NCBI GenBank assembly: GCA_948496895.1
Contig: CAOOJO010000041.1
Location: 1-12,167 of the forward strand
Origin: an uncultured Acetatifactor sp.
GTDB lineage: Bacteria > Bacillota > Clostridia > Lachnospirales > Lachnospiraceae
Direction of reading: 5' to 3'
DNA: 12,167 nucleotides
Shown: positions 1-6,660 of the stretch, one piece after another
How the letters are laid out: every line of letters starts with the position of its first letter
How positions within the stretch are numbered: position 1 is the stretch's first letter
Notes under the pieces: generated by a model
What the model was told of the DNA's origin: nothing
Seen by the model: only the letters and a program-made list of their open reading frames with translations
Database searches by the model: none
Made by a program: the position numbers and the translations under genes

Positions 1-65
1 CCGAGCGAATCGTCGTAATAATGGGTATCGGCAATGACGGTCAGTTTCAGCAGCAGGGGCCCCAT
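1..65 (-). CDS. N-terminal fragment of a metallophosphoesterase-like protein (runs off the left edge)
   Basis: Read on the minus strand, bases 54 to 1 give LLLKLTVIADTHYYDDSLG without a stop. This resembles the first beta strand of calcineurin-like metallophosphoesterases, where the D-x-H pair (ADTH) supplies the first two metal ligands. An in-frame ATG lies at 65-63, inside or next to the palindrome GGGGCCCC at 56-63, but no Shine-Dalgarno sequence precedes it. The bases upstream are antisense to the GH32 gene, so the native start was probably lost at the junction. Only about 20 residues are visible, so the family call rests on one motif. No + strand frame of bases 1-55 resembles the expected upstream part of GH32. 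Confidence 0.5.
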   Translation of the reverse strand, partial: MGPLLLKLTVIADTHYYDDSL

Positions 66-1356
66 GCACTGGGGGCACGCGGTGAGCAGGGACCTCCTGC
101 ACTGGGAGTACCTGCCCGCGGCCCTGGCCCCGGACATGCCCTACGACAAGGACGGATGCTTTTCGGGCAGCGCGCTGGAGCTGGCGGACGGCAGGCAGCT
201 ATTGATGTACACCGGCGTGCTCCATGAGCCTCAGCCGGACGGCAGCTTCCATGAGGTCCAGACCCAGTGCATCGCCCTGGGGGACGGCAGGGACTATGAG
301 AAGCTGCCGGAGAACCCGGTGCTCACGGAAAAGGCCCTGCCGGAGGGCGGCAGCAGGTACGACTTCCGCGACCCCAAGGCCTGGCTGGGGGAGGACGGGC
401 GCTATTACTGCGTGGCAGGGAACTGCACCGGGGACAAGGACGGCCAGATCCTGCTCTACAGCAGCGCCGACGCCCTGCACTGGCAGTACGAGAAGATTCT
501 GGCGAAGAACAACGGCCGCTTTGGCAGGATGTGGGAGTGCCCGGACTTCTTCGAGCTGGATGGAAAGCAGGTGCTCCTCACCAGCCCCCAGGACATGCTG
601 CCCAGGGGCTTCGAGTACCACAACGGAAACGGGACGCTGTGCCTGATCGGCTCCTATGAGAAGGAGGGTCATGTCTTCACGGAGGAGCATGACCAGTCAA
701 TCGACTACGGAATCGACTTCTACGCGCCCCAGACGGTGCTCACCCCGGACGGCAGGCGGGTCATGATCGGCTGGATGCAGAACTGGGACACCTGCAACAT
801 GCGCTCCCAGCCAAAGACATGGTTCGGCCAGATGTCCCTGCCCAGGGAGCTGTCCGTCCGGGAGGGCAGGCTGTACCAGAAGCCCATCCGGGAGCTGGAG
901 GAGCTTCGCCGGAACAAGGTGGAATACCACGGAGTCAAAGTAGCGGGCGAGGCCCTGAGGCTGGCGGGCATAGAGGGCCGCACGGTGGACATGGAGCTGG
1001 AGATCGCCCCGGCCCAGGGCAGGGAGCCGTACCGGAAGTTCGCCGTCCGCTTCGCCCAGGACCAGGAGCGCCATACGGCGATCAGCTTCCGGCCCCATGA
1101 ATCCATACTGAAGATAGACCGCAAGTTCTCCGGCTCCCGCAGGGCCATCATCCACCAGCGCCGCAGCCTGGTGCGCCATGAGGGCGGAACCCTGCGGCTG
1201 CGGATCGTCCTGGACCGGTTCAGCGCGGAGGTCTTCGTGTGGGACGGGGAGCAGGTGCTGACGGCCACCATCGACACGCCTCTGAGCGCGGACGGCATAT
1301 CCTTCTACGCCGACGGCGAGGCTGTGCTGGATGTGGTGAAGTATGATTTAGGGTGA
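34..1356 (+). CDS. GH32 sucrose-6-phosphate hydrolase / fructan beta-fructosidase, 5'-truncated
   Basis: Family GH32 enzymes cleave beta-fructosidic bonds in sucrose, sucrose-6-phosphate or fructans. Homology begins abruptly at base 56 with GPMHWGHAVS. The nominal ATG at 34 and residues 1-8 are foreign sequence. Visible motifs are SGSA (44-47), FRDPK (111-115, the Asp being the transition-state stabiliser), WECPDF (167-172, Glu168 the predicted acid/base) and MIGWMQNWD (244-252). A C-terminal beta-sandwich contains RFSAEVFVWDGE. Missing is the N-terminal WMNDPNG region with the Asp nucleophile, normally some 30-40 residues upstream of GPMHWGH. As it stands the product should be inactive. This is either a real truncation or an assembly chimera. 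No signal peptide can be judged. The radical SAM gene follows after 21 nt. The fructosidase family is secure, but the exact substrate cannot be told from this fragment. Confidence 0.88.
   Translation: MTVSFSSRGPMHWGHAVSRDLLHWEYLPAALAPDMPYDKDGCFSGSALELADGRQLLMYTGVLHEPQPDGSFHEVQTQCIALGDGRDYEKLPENPVLTEKALPEGGSRYDFRDPKAWLGEDGRYYCVAGNCTGDKDGQILLYSSADALHWQYEKILAKNNGRFGRMWECPDFFELDGKQVLLTSPQDMLPRGFEYHNGNGTLCLIGSYEKEGHVFTEEHDQSIDYGIDFYAPQTVLTPDGRRVMIGWMQNWDTCNMRSQPKTWFGQMSLPRELSVREGRLYQKPIRELEELRRNKVEYHGVKVAGEALRLAGIEGRTVDMELEIAPAQGREPYRKFAVRFAQDQERHTAISFRPHESILKIDRKFSGSRRAIIHQRRSLVRHEGGTLRLRIVLDRFSAEVFVWDGEQVLTATIDTPLSADGISFYADGEAVLDVVKYDLG
56..63. other. Junction at the 8-bp palindrome GGGGCCCC
   Basis: The palindrome GGGGCCCC separates metallophosphoesterase-like coding on the minus strand (1-55) from GH32 coding on the plus strand (from 56). 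Changing AGG at 55-57 to TGG would restore the usual W-G-P-M-H-W-G-H of GH32, which places the switch at base 55/56. A short inverted repeat at a head-to-head join is typical of a template-switch or chimeric-read artefact, but a genuine inversion would look the same. Confidence 0.6.
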
Positions 1357-1377
1357 GACCGGAGAGGAGGCGTTTGC

Positions 1378-2241
1378 GTGCATTTTGTGGAGGCGAAGGG
1401 GATACTGTCCCAGCATAACGGGATGAATGTATACCGGGGCTGTACCCACGGCTGCATCTATTGCGACAGCAGGAGCGCCTGCTACGGCTTCACCCATGCC
1501 TTTGAGGACATAGAGGTCAAGCGCAACGCCCCCCAGCTTTTGGAGAAGGCCCTGCGCTCCAAGCGTAAGAAGTGCATGATAGGCACCGGGGCCATGTGCG
1601 ACCCCTACATGCACTGCGAGGAGGAGCTGCAGATTACCAGGAGATGCCTGGAGCTGATCGAACGCTATGAGTTCGGGGCGGCGATCCAGACCAAGTCCGA
1701 CAGGATCCTCCGGGACCTGGATCTGCTCAAGCGCATCAACGAGAAGGCGAAATGCGTGGTGCAGATGACCCTGACCACCTATGACGAGGATCTGTGCCGG
1801 ATCCTGGAGCCCAATGTGTGCACCACCGGGAGGCGGGCCCAGGTGCTGGACATCCTGCGGGAGGAGGGCATCCCCACGGTGGTGTGGCTGTCGCCCATCC
1901 TGCCCTTCCTGAACGACACCAGGGAGAACATCGAAGGAATCCTGGAATACTGCATCCGGGCAAAGGTGAGGGGAATCATCTGCTTCGGCATGGGGATGAC
2001 CCTGCGGGAGGGGGACAGGGAGTATTATTATCAGGCGCTGGACAGGCACTTCCCGGGCCTGCGGCAGAGATACCATCAGAAATACGGGTATGCCTATGAG
2101 CTGGCCAGCGACAGGAACGGCGAGCTCATGGAGCTTTTCCACAGCGTCTGCCAGCGGCATGGAATCCTCCATGACGTTGACGCCTGCTTTGGATATCTGC
2201 ATGAATTTCCGGAAAAATATGAACAACTGACACTATTCTGA
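1378..2241 (+). CDS. SPL-family radical SAM protein
   Basis: This 287-aa protein belongs to the radical SAM superfamily, in the branch annotated as the spore photoproduct lyase (SPL)/Rv2578c-like family. C22-x3-C26-x2-C29 (within GCTHGCIYCD) should bind the 4Fe-4S cluster that cleaves S-adenosylmethionine. MIGTGAMCDPY (67-77), AAIQTKSDRILRDLDLL (101-117) and MTLTTYDEDLCRILEP (130-145) followed by R152 are typical of the family. The start is GTG at 1378, with GAGGAGG (1364-1370) spaced 7 nt away. It lies 21 nt after the GH32 stop, so the two may be cotranscribed, and it ends at a strong hairpin. True spore photoproduct lyase repairs UV thymine dimers in spores. Proteins of this branch are also found in non-sporulating organisms and their substrate is generally unknown, so I do not assign DNA repair. 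Confidence 0.85.
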   Translation: MHFVEAKGILSQHNGMNVYRGCTHGCIYCDSRSACYGFTHAFEDIEVKRNAPQLLEKALRSKRKKCMIGTGAMCDPYMHCEEELQITRRCLELIERYEFGAAIQTKSDRILRDLDLLKRINEKAKCVVQMTLTTYDEDLCRILEPNVCTTGRRAQVLDILREEGIPTVVWLSPILPFLNDTRENIEGILEYCIRAKVRGIICFGMGMTLREGDREYYYQALDRHFPGLRQRYHQKYGYAYELASDRNGELMELFHSVCQRHGILHDVDACFGYLHEFPEKYEQLTLF

Positions 2242-2286
2242 AGCTATTCCGAAGATGTTCTGAAGAATCCGGCGAGAGCGTTGGAA

Positions 2287-2322
2287 GGGGAGCCGTCTGT
2301 GAGGACGGCTCCCCGATTTTTC
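2287..2322 (+). terminator. Rho-independent terminator, shared by convergent genes
   Basis: A perfect 11-bp GC-rich stem (2287-2297 with 2304-2314) and a 6-nt loop TGTGAG are followed by GATTTTTCC on the plus strand. It ends the radical SAM transcript 46 nt after its stop. The same hairpin sits immediately after the stop of the convergent glycyl radical enzyme gene (2323), so it probably also acts on the minus strand, although the T-tract there (TTCC) is weak. Confidence 0.85.
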
Positions 2323-4704
2323 CTAGAATCCCTGCTCCGTCCGCTCGATGATTTCGTCCTGGAGGGGCTTATCCAGGTTGCGGAAGTAGTCGCTGTAGCC
2401 CGCCACCCGGACAATCAGGTCCCGGTATTCCTCCGGGTTCCTCTGGGCCGCCAGCAGCGTCTCCCGCCCCACCACGTTGAACTGGATGTGATGGCCGTCC
2501 ATGTCGAAATAGGTGCGGATCAGGTCTGCCATGTGGTTCAGGCCCTCCTCCCCGGCCACCACCTCCGGGGTGAACTTCTGGTTCAGCAGGGTGCCGCCGG
2601 TCTTTAAATGATCCATCTTGGCGCAGGACTTGATGACGGCGGTGGGGCCGTTTCTGTCCGCGCCCTTCTCCGGGGAGATGCCCTCGGACACGGGCTTGTG
2701 GGCCAGGCGGCCGTTGGGGCTGGCGATCATCACGTCCCCGAAGTACACATGGCAGGTGGTGGGCAGCATATCCACCCGGTAGGTGCCGCCCCGCATGTTG
2801 GGCCTGCCGGACACATTGTCCAGGAAGTAGCGGAAGACCCTGCGCATGAGGTCGTCCGCGTAATCGTCGTCGTTGCCGTACTTGGGCGTATGGTCCCGCA
2901 CCAGGTTCAGGAGCCTGTCGTGGCCCCGGAAATTGTCCTTCATGGCGGCAAGCAGCTCCTCCATGGTGAAGTTCCCATGGTCGTACACATTGTATTTCAC
3001 GGCGGACAGGCAGTCGGCGATGGTGCCGGTGCCCACGCCCTGGATGACGCTGGTGTTGTACCGCGCGCCGCCCGCGTTGTAGTCCTGCCCCTTAGCGATG
3101 CAGTCGTTGGTCAGGATGGAGAGGAAGGGCACGGGCATGTATTTGGCGTACAGGGACTCGATGACGTTGGAGCCCCGCACCTTGATGTCCAGGAAGTGGT
3201 CGATCTGCTTCGTGTAGGCCTCCCAGAGCTGGTCGAAGGTCTCAAAGTCCCTGGCCTCGCCGGTCCTGGGGCCAAGCTGCTTCCCGGTCATGGGGTCTGT
3301 GCCGTTAAACAAAGTCAGCTCGAAGACCTTGGGCAGGTTGAAATACCCCTGGAGGATATAGGCCTCGTTGCCGAAGGCTCCCGTCTCCACGCAGCCGGAA
3401 CACCCGCCCTTCCGGGCGTCCTCCAGGGTCTTCCCGGCATTCAGCAGCTCCTGGATGATGGCCTCCGTGTTGTAGAAGGCGGGCTGTCCCCAGCCCTTGC
3501 GGGCAATCTCGCAGGCCCTCTTCAGGAACCTGCGGGGGTTCTTGCGGCTGATCTGGACATTGGAGTTTGGCTGGACTAACTGCATCTCGTCCATACAGTC
3601 CAGAATGATGTACGATACTTCGTTCACGCCGTCCTCGCCCTCCGGGGTGATGCCGCCGGTGTTGATGTTGGCGAAGTCCGTGTAGGTGCTGCTCTCCTTT
3701 AAGGTGACGCCCACCTTGGGGGGCGCGGGCTGGTTGTAGAATTTCACCCAAAGGCACTCCATCAGCTCCAGGGCCTGGTCTCTGGTGAGTATCCCGGCCT
3801 CTGTGTCCCTCTCATAAAAAGGGCCCAGATGCTGGTCGAAATGTCCCGGCGAATAGGCGTCCCAGGGGTTCAGCTCCGTGGTCACCGCCAGGTGGGTGAA
3901 CCAGTAGGCCTGGATGGCCTGGTAAAAGGTCTCGGGTCTATGGGCGGGCACCACGTCGCAGTTGGCCGCGATCTGCAGCAGCTCTTTCCTGCGGGCCTCA
4001 TCGGCGCAGCTGTCGGCCATCTGCCTGGCCAGCTCCCCGTAGCGCTTTCCCAGAATCATGATGGCGTCGCAGGCGATGGACATGGCGTTCAATTGATCGC
4101 GCTTGTTCAGGGCCTCCGGGTCGTGCTGGAAGTCCAGCGCGGCCAGGGCCTGGCGGATGTCCTCCTGATAGTCCAGGTAGCCCTTCTCGTACAGCTTCAC
4201 GGAGCCTACGGTGTGCCCCGGGCCCCGCTGCTCCATGAACTCTGTGAAGATGCCGGCGGCGTAGGCCTCCTTCCACTCCGGGGTCATGCTGTCCAGGATG
4301 CGGCGGCGCATGGAGCGGTCTTCCCAGTAGGGGATGATCTGCTCTTCCTGGATCTTCAGGTCGTCCTCCGTCACGGTGAAGTTGACTACGGAGCGGTCGT
4401 TCATGTTGTGCATGTCGTCCAGGGTATGGCAGCACAGCTCCGGAAAGGTGGGGGCGGACTGGGGATAATCCCCCTTTTCCCCTACGATGAGCTCGTCCTC
4501 GCCGATGTAGAGCTTTTTATGGGAGAAGAAGTGCTTCAGCACCAGGGCCCGGAGCTCCGGGACGGACACCTTGCCCTCGTACATCTGATAGGCCTCCGTC
4601 TCCAGGACGGCCCGCTCCATGTAGATGTGGGGCTGGGTCTCGGTGCTGATCTTACGAAGTCTCCTGATGCGGTCGTTCATGCCGCGTTCTTTCGTCTTTG
4701 CCAT
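2323..4704 (-). CDS. hypD: trans-4-hydroxy-L-proline dehydratase, glycyl radical enzyme
   Basis: This 793-aa oxygen-sensitive glycyl radical enzyme removes water from trans-4-hydroxy-L-proline to give (S)-1-pyrroline-5-carboxylate, which ProC can reduce to proline. The thiyl-radical motif is GCSGCVETGAFG, with C438 and general base E440. The C-terminal glycyl radical loop is RVAGYSDYF, with G769. As I recall the Clostridioides difficile HypD active site, it contains H160, D278, S334, D339, C434, E436, Y450, T645 and G765. Each matches here at a constant offset of four: H164, D282, S338, D343, C438, E440, Y454, T649, G769. This argues against PFL, choline or glycerol dehydratase. ATG at 4704 is preceded by AGGAGGT (plus-strand ACCTCCT, 4711-4717), which overlaps the last codons of the activase gene 3 nt upstream, so translation is probably coupled. 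The name is shared with the unrelated hydrogenase maturation gene hypD. Confidence 0.92.
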   Translation of the reverse strand: MAKTKERGMNDRIRRLRKISTETQPHIYMERAVLETEAYQMYEGKVSVPELRALVLKHFFSHKKLYIGEDELIVGEKGDYPQSAPTFPELCCHTLDDMHNMNDRSVVNFTVTEDDLKIQEEQIIPYWEDRSMRRRILDSMTPEWKEAYAAGIFTEFMEQRGPGHTVGSVKLYEKGYLDYQEDIRQALAALDFQHDPEALNKRDQLNAMSIACDAIMILGKRYGELARQMADSCADEARRKELLQIAANCDVVPAHRPETFYQAIQAYWFTHLAVTTELNPWDAYSPGHFDQHLGPFYERDTEAGILTRDQALELMECLWVKFYNQPAPPKVGVTLKESSTYTDFANINTGGITPEGEDGVNEVSYIILDCMDEMQLVQPNSNVQISRKNPRRFLKRACEIARKGWGQPAFYNTEAIIQELLNAGKTLEDARKGGCSGCVETGAFGNEAYILQGYFNLPKVFELTLFNGTDPMTGKQLGPRTGEARDFETFDQLWEAYTKQIDHFLDIKVRGSNVIESLYAKYMPVPFLSILTNDCIAKGQDYNAGGARYNTSVIQGVGTGTIADCLSAVKYNVYDHGNFTMEELLAAMKDNFRGHDRLLNLVRDHTPKYGNDDDYADDLMRRVFRYFLDNVSGRPNMRGGTYRVDMLPTTCHVYFGDVMIASPNGRLAHKPVSEGISPEKGADRNGPTAVIKSCAKMDHLKTGGTLLNQKFTPEVVAGEEGLNHMADLIRTYFDMDGHHIQFNVVGRETLLAAQRNPEEYRDLIVRVAGYSDYFRNLDKPLQDEIIERTEQGF

Positions 4705-4707
4705 TGG

Positions 4708-5655
4708 TTAACCTCCTGTCTGGATATTTTGGAAACCGCTCTGCCGGAACAGCTGCTCTGCCTGGTGCAGCCACTGGGCATCCGGCGACCCCATGGAAGC
4801 CCCGCCGTAGAGGCGGTCCAGCCTGGCGTACTTTCCGCTGCCTGTGCTGTGGTATTTCAGCAGGTTGATGCGGTATGGGTTGATTGCATTGTCCTGTAGG
4901 AACGAAATGATGTCGGTGAGATGCTTTTCGGTGGCGTTCACGCCGTCGATCAGGGGGAGGCGGATCTGGATCTTCCCGCCGTCCGCGCTCAGGGCTTTCA
5001 GGTTTTCCAGGATCAGCCGGTTGTCCACCCCGGTGTGCTCCAGGTGGGCCTGGGGGTCTATCAGCTTGATGTCGTAGAGGAAGGTGTCCACATAGGGGAG
5101 CACCCGCCGGATATGCTCATAGGGGACGCAGCCGCAGGTGTCGATGTCCACGCTGTAGCCCGAAGCGTGGAGGCGCCTGGCCAGCTCTTCTATGTAGTCC
5201 ATGTCCTGGGCCAGGGGCTCGCCGCCGGAGAGGGTGACGCCGCCGCCGGAGCGCTCGTAGAACATCCAGTCCTTCTCCAATAGCCGGATCAGCTCCGGAA
5301 GGGGGTATTCTTTTCCCGCCGCCTCCCTTGCGCCGTAGGGGCAGGCCGGTACGCATGCGCCGCAGCCCTGGCACAGGCTTCGGTCCAGGCGGGGGAGGGA
5401 TTTCCCGGGGAGCGCAGGGGCTGGTGGGGACAGGCTCTCCATGGAAACGGCCCTCTGCGGACAAGCCTGGCTGCATGCCCCGCAGCCCGTGCAGCGGTCG
5501 GCGTGGAAGAGGAGCTCTGCTTGGAAGCGCTGGCTCTCCGGATTGTGGCACCAGGAGCAGGAGAGCGGGCAGCCCTTGAAGAAGACGGTGGTGCGGATGC
5601 CCTCGCCGTCGTGGATGGAATATTTCTGGATATTGAATAGTAACGGCATGCCCAT
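4708..5655 (-). CDS. Glycyl radical enzyme activase (radical SAM)
   Basis: This enzyme installs the glycyl radical on the downstream HypD by abstracting a hydrogen from its Gly, using S-adenosylmethionine and a 4Fe-4S cluster. From the chosen start it has 315 residues. C29-x3-C33-x2-C36 (in GCPLSCSWCHNPES) is the radical SAM cluster site. A ferredoxin-like insert carries CTGCGACSQACP (C55, C58, C61, C65) and CQGCGACVPACP (C95, C98, C101, C105), two further 4Fe-4S sites found in activases of non-PFL glycyl radical enzymes. LSGGEPLAQ is the GGEP SAM-binding motif. I prefer ATG at 5655 because GGGAGGAG (plus 5665-5672) lies 9 nt before it. An in-frame TTG at 5664 abuts that site and is unlikely. 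It is the first gene of the operon, and its stop is 3 nt from the hypD start. Confidence 0.9.
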   Translation of the reverse strand: MGMPLLFNIQKYSIHDGEGIRTTVFFKGCPLSCSWCHNPESQRFQAELLFHADRCTGCGACSQACPQRAVSMESLSPPAPALPGKSLPRLDRSLCQGCGACVPACPYGAREAAGKEYPLPELIRLLEKDWMFYERSGGGVTLSGGEPLAQDMDYIEELARRLHASGYSVDIDTCGCVPYEHIRRVLPYVDTFLYDIKLIDPQAHLEHTGVDNRLILENLKALSADGGKIQIRLPLIDGVNATEKHLTDIISFLQDNAINPYRINLLKYHSTGSGKYARLDRLYGGASMGSPDAQWLHQAEQLFRQSGFQNIQTGG

Positions 5656-5689
5656 TCCAGCCAACTCCTCCCATAATTTCTCAGCTTTA

Positions 5690-5719
5690 ATTGTACTCCA
5701 TGGCTTTTTGGGCTGTCAA
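5690..5719 (-). promoter_or_regulatory. Sigma-A promoter of the activase-hypD operon
   Basis: On the minus strand, TTGACA (plus 5719-5714, a perfect -35) and TACAAT (plus 5695-5690, 5/6 -10) are separated by 18 nt. The predicted start near 5683 leaves a leader of about 28 nt before the ATG at 5655 that holds the GGGAGGAG ribosome binding site. There is no room for a riboswitch. Any inducer control would need an operator overlapping the promoter, and I saw no clear one. Confidence 0.7.
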
Positions 5720-5764
5720 GAGAGAACGGAAAGATGAGGAAGAAGATTTGGCTCCTCCTGATGC

Positions 5765-5793
5765 TTGTGGAACCGGAGCCGCTATAGTATAAT
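5765..5793 (+). promoter_or_regulatory. Sigma-A promoter of the mntA-hepT pair
   Basis: TTGTGG (5765-5770), a 17-nt spacer and a perfect TATAAT (5788-5793) lie 48 nt before the mntA start codon, which predicts a leader of about 40 nt. Bases 5775-5797 recur with one mismatch in the promoter at 8863-8891. Confidence 0.7.
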
Positions 5794-5841
5794 GTGGACA
5801 TAGGAAGGGCATTGGGCCCTGGATATGCCGGAGGAGGTGCC

Positions 5842-6135
5842 ATGGAAGGGACAGGAATCAGGGAGACCGTTATCGAGGAGATACGCGGCCTGGCGAAAAG
5901 GCATGGGGTGCGGAAGGTGATTCTGTTCGGCTCCAGGGCCAGAGGGGACTATGGGCGCGCCAGCGACATCGACCTGGCGGTGAGCGGCGGCAATGTCCTT
6001 CATTTTGCGCTGGACGTGGAGGAAGAGACTTCCACTCCGCTGAAATACGATGTGATTGATTTGGACGGGGAGTTGCAGCAGGAGCTTCGGCGGGCTATCC
6101 GGCAGGAGGGGAGGATCCTATATGAAGAAATATGA
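5842..6135 (+). CDS. mntA: MNT-domain nucleotidyltransferase antitoxin (MntA-like)
   Basis: This 97-aa minimal nucleotidyltransferase is the antitoxin of a MNT/HEPN pair. Characterised MntA proteins inactivate the HepT toxin by transferring AMP from ATP to a tyrosine beside its RNase motif. The hallmark GSx10DxD is intact: G30-S31, ten residues, then D42-I-D44, in FGSRARGDYGRASDIDLAV. D70 in KYDVIDLD is the likely third carboxylate. The ATG at 5842 has GGAGGAGG (5830-5837) 4 nt upstream. An in-frame GTG at 5794 abuts the promoter -10 and is rejected. The gene overlaps hepT by 14 nt, which keeps antitoxin and toxin translation coupled. Resemblance to HI0073-type proteins is clear. Activity as an antitoxin is inferred from the family and the pairing. 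Confidence 0.87.
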   Translation: MEGTGIRETVIEEIRGLAKRHGVRKVILFGSRARGDYGRASDIDLAVSGGNVLHFALDVEEETSTPLKYDVIDLDGELQQELRRAIRQEGRILYEEI

Positions 6136-6526
6136 CAACTATGCATCGAATCTGCGGGTGCTGGAGCGGGCAGACAGGGAGGCGCTGGACAATGAATTTA
6201 TCATCGGAGGGATCATTGATAAGTTTTCGATCCAGTTTGAACTGGGATGGAAGCTGTTGAAAGAACTGCTGGCTTACGAGGGCAGCAGGGCAGCAGCTAC
6301 CGGCTCTCCGAGGACGGTTATCAAGGAAGCCTTTGCGGTATATCCCTTTTTCAATGGGGAGCTCTGGCTGGAGATGCTGGGGGACAGGAACGATATGTCC
6401 CATATTTATGACGGAAATGCGGCGAAAAAGCTGGTAGGCCGGATTCTGAAGGAATATATTCCGGAATTTAAATGTCTGGAGGAAGAATTGAACCGGATGT
6501 ACGGGGATATGTTGAAATCCATGTGA
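6122..6526 (+). CDS. hepT: HEPN toxin, HI0074-like (HepT)
   Basis: This 134-aa, mostly helical protein of the nucleotidyltransferase substrate-binding (HI0074) family is a HEPN ribonuclease toxin in characterised pairs, cutting RNA as a dimer. The motif Rx4HxY is complete in DRNDMSHIY: R89, N90, H94 and Y96, the last being the tyrosine modified by MntA in studied systems. FQ/FELGWKLLKELL (about 35-50) and SPRTVIKEAF (62-71) are further family signatures. ATG at 6122 lies inside the end of mntA, preceded by a GGAGGGGAGG-rich stretch about 8 nt upstream. A longer in-frame reading from 6056 lies wholly within mntA and is rejected. A hairpin terminator follows 75 nt after the stop. Toxicity is inferred from the family. 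In some genomes such pairs are simply annotated as nucleotidyltransferase plus substrate-binding protein. Confidence 0.87.
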   Translation: MKKYDNYASNLRVLERADREALDNEFIIGGIIDKFSIQFELGWKLLKELLAYEGSRAAATGSPRTVIKEAFAVYPFFNGELWLEMLGDRNDMSHIYDGNAAKKLVGRILKEYIPEFKCLEEELNRMYGDMLKSM

Positions 6527-6601
6527 GGCGGCCCATCGCGATTGGCCTTTTAGGAAGGCTGGAGCCAGATAGGAACGTGCGCCGCCAAGCACACGACAAA
6601 G

Positions 6602-6635
6602 AAAGGCATGCGCCAGGAGCACATGCCTTTTCTTC
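6602..6635. terminator. Bidirectional terminator between hepT and the oxidoreductase gene
   Basis: AAAGGCATG (6602-6610) pairs perfectly with CATGCCTTT (6622-6630) around an 11-nt loop and is followed by TCTTC on the plus strand. On the minus strand the stem is followed by CTTTGTC. It lies between two convergent units (hepT ending at 6526, the oxidoreductase at 6661), so it probably stops both. Confidence 0.7.
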
Positions 6636-6660
6636 AAAAGATGACTACAATTGCAGCGTC

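Noticed and set aside
2323..4704. Pyruvate formate-lyase, choline trimethylamine-lyase or glycerol dehydratase identity for the glycyl radical enzyme.
   Set aside because: The SGCVETG motif has Glu after the radical Cys, so PFL (Cys-Cys) is excluded. The full set of hydroxyproline-binding residues fits HypD better than the other dehydratases.
2608..4899. Long plus-strand open frames of 323 aa (2608-3579) and 356 aa (3829-4899) antisense to hypD and its activase.
   Set aside because: They lie opposite genes with clear homology, are rich in Gly, Val, Leu, Ala and His as expected from antisense GC-rich codons, have no ribosome binding sites and match no recognisable family.
5656..5664. TTG at 5664 as the activase start, adding three residues.
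   Set aside because: The Shine-Dalgarno GGGAGGAG directly abuts this codon with no spacer, whereas ATG 5655 has a good 9-nt spacing.
5794..5841. GTG at 5794 and ATG at 8890 as starts of the mntA-like and regulator genes.
   Set aside because: Both overlap or directly follow the TATAAT box, so they would not be on the transcript. Downstream ATGs have ribosome binding sites and match the family N-termini.
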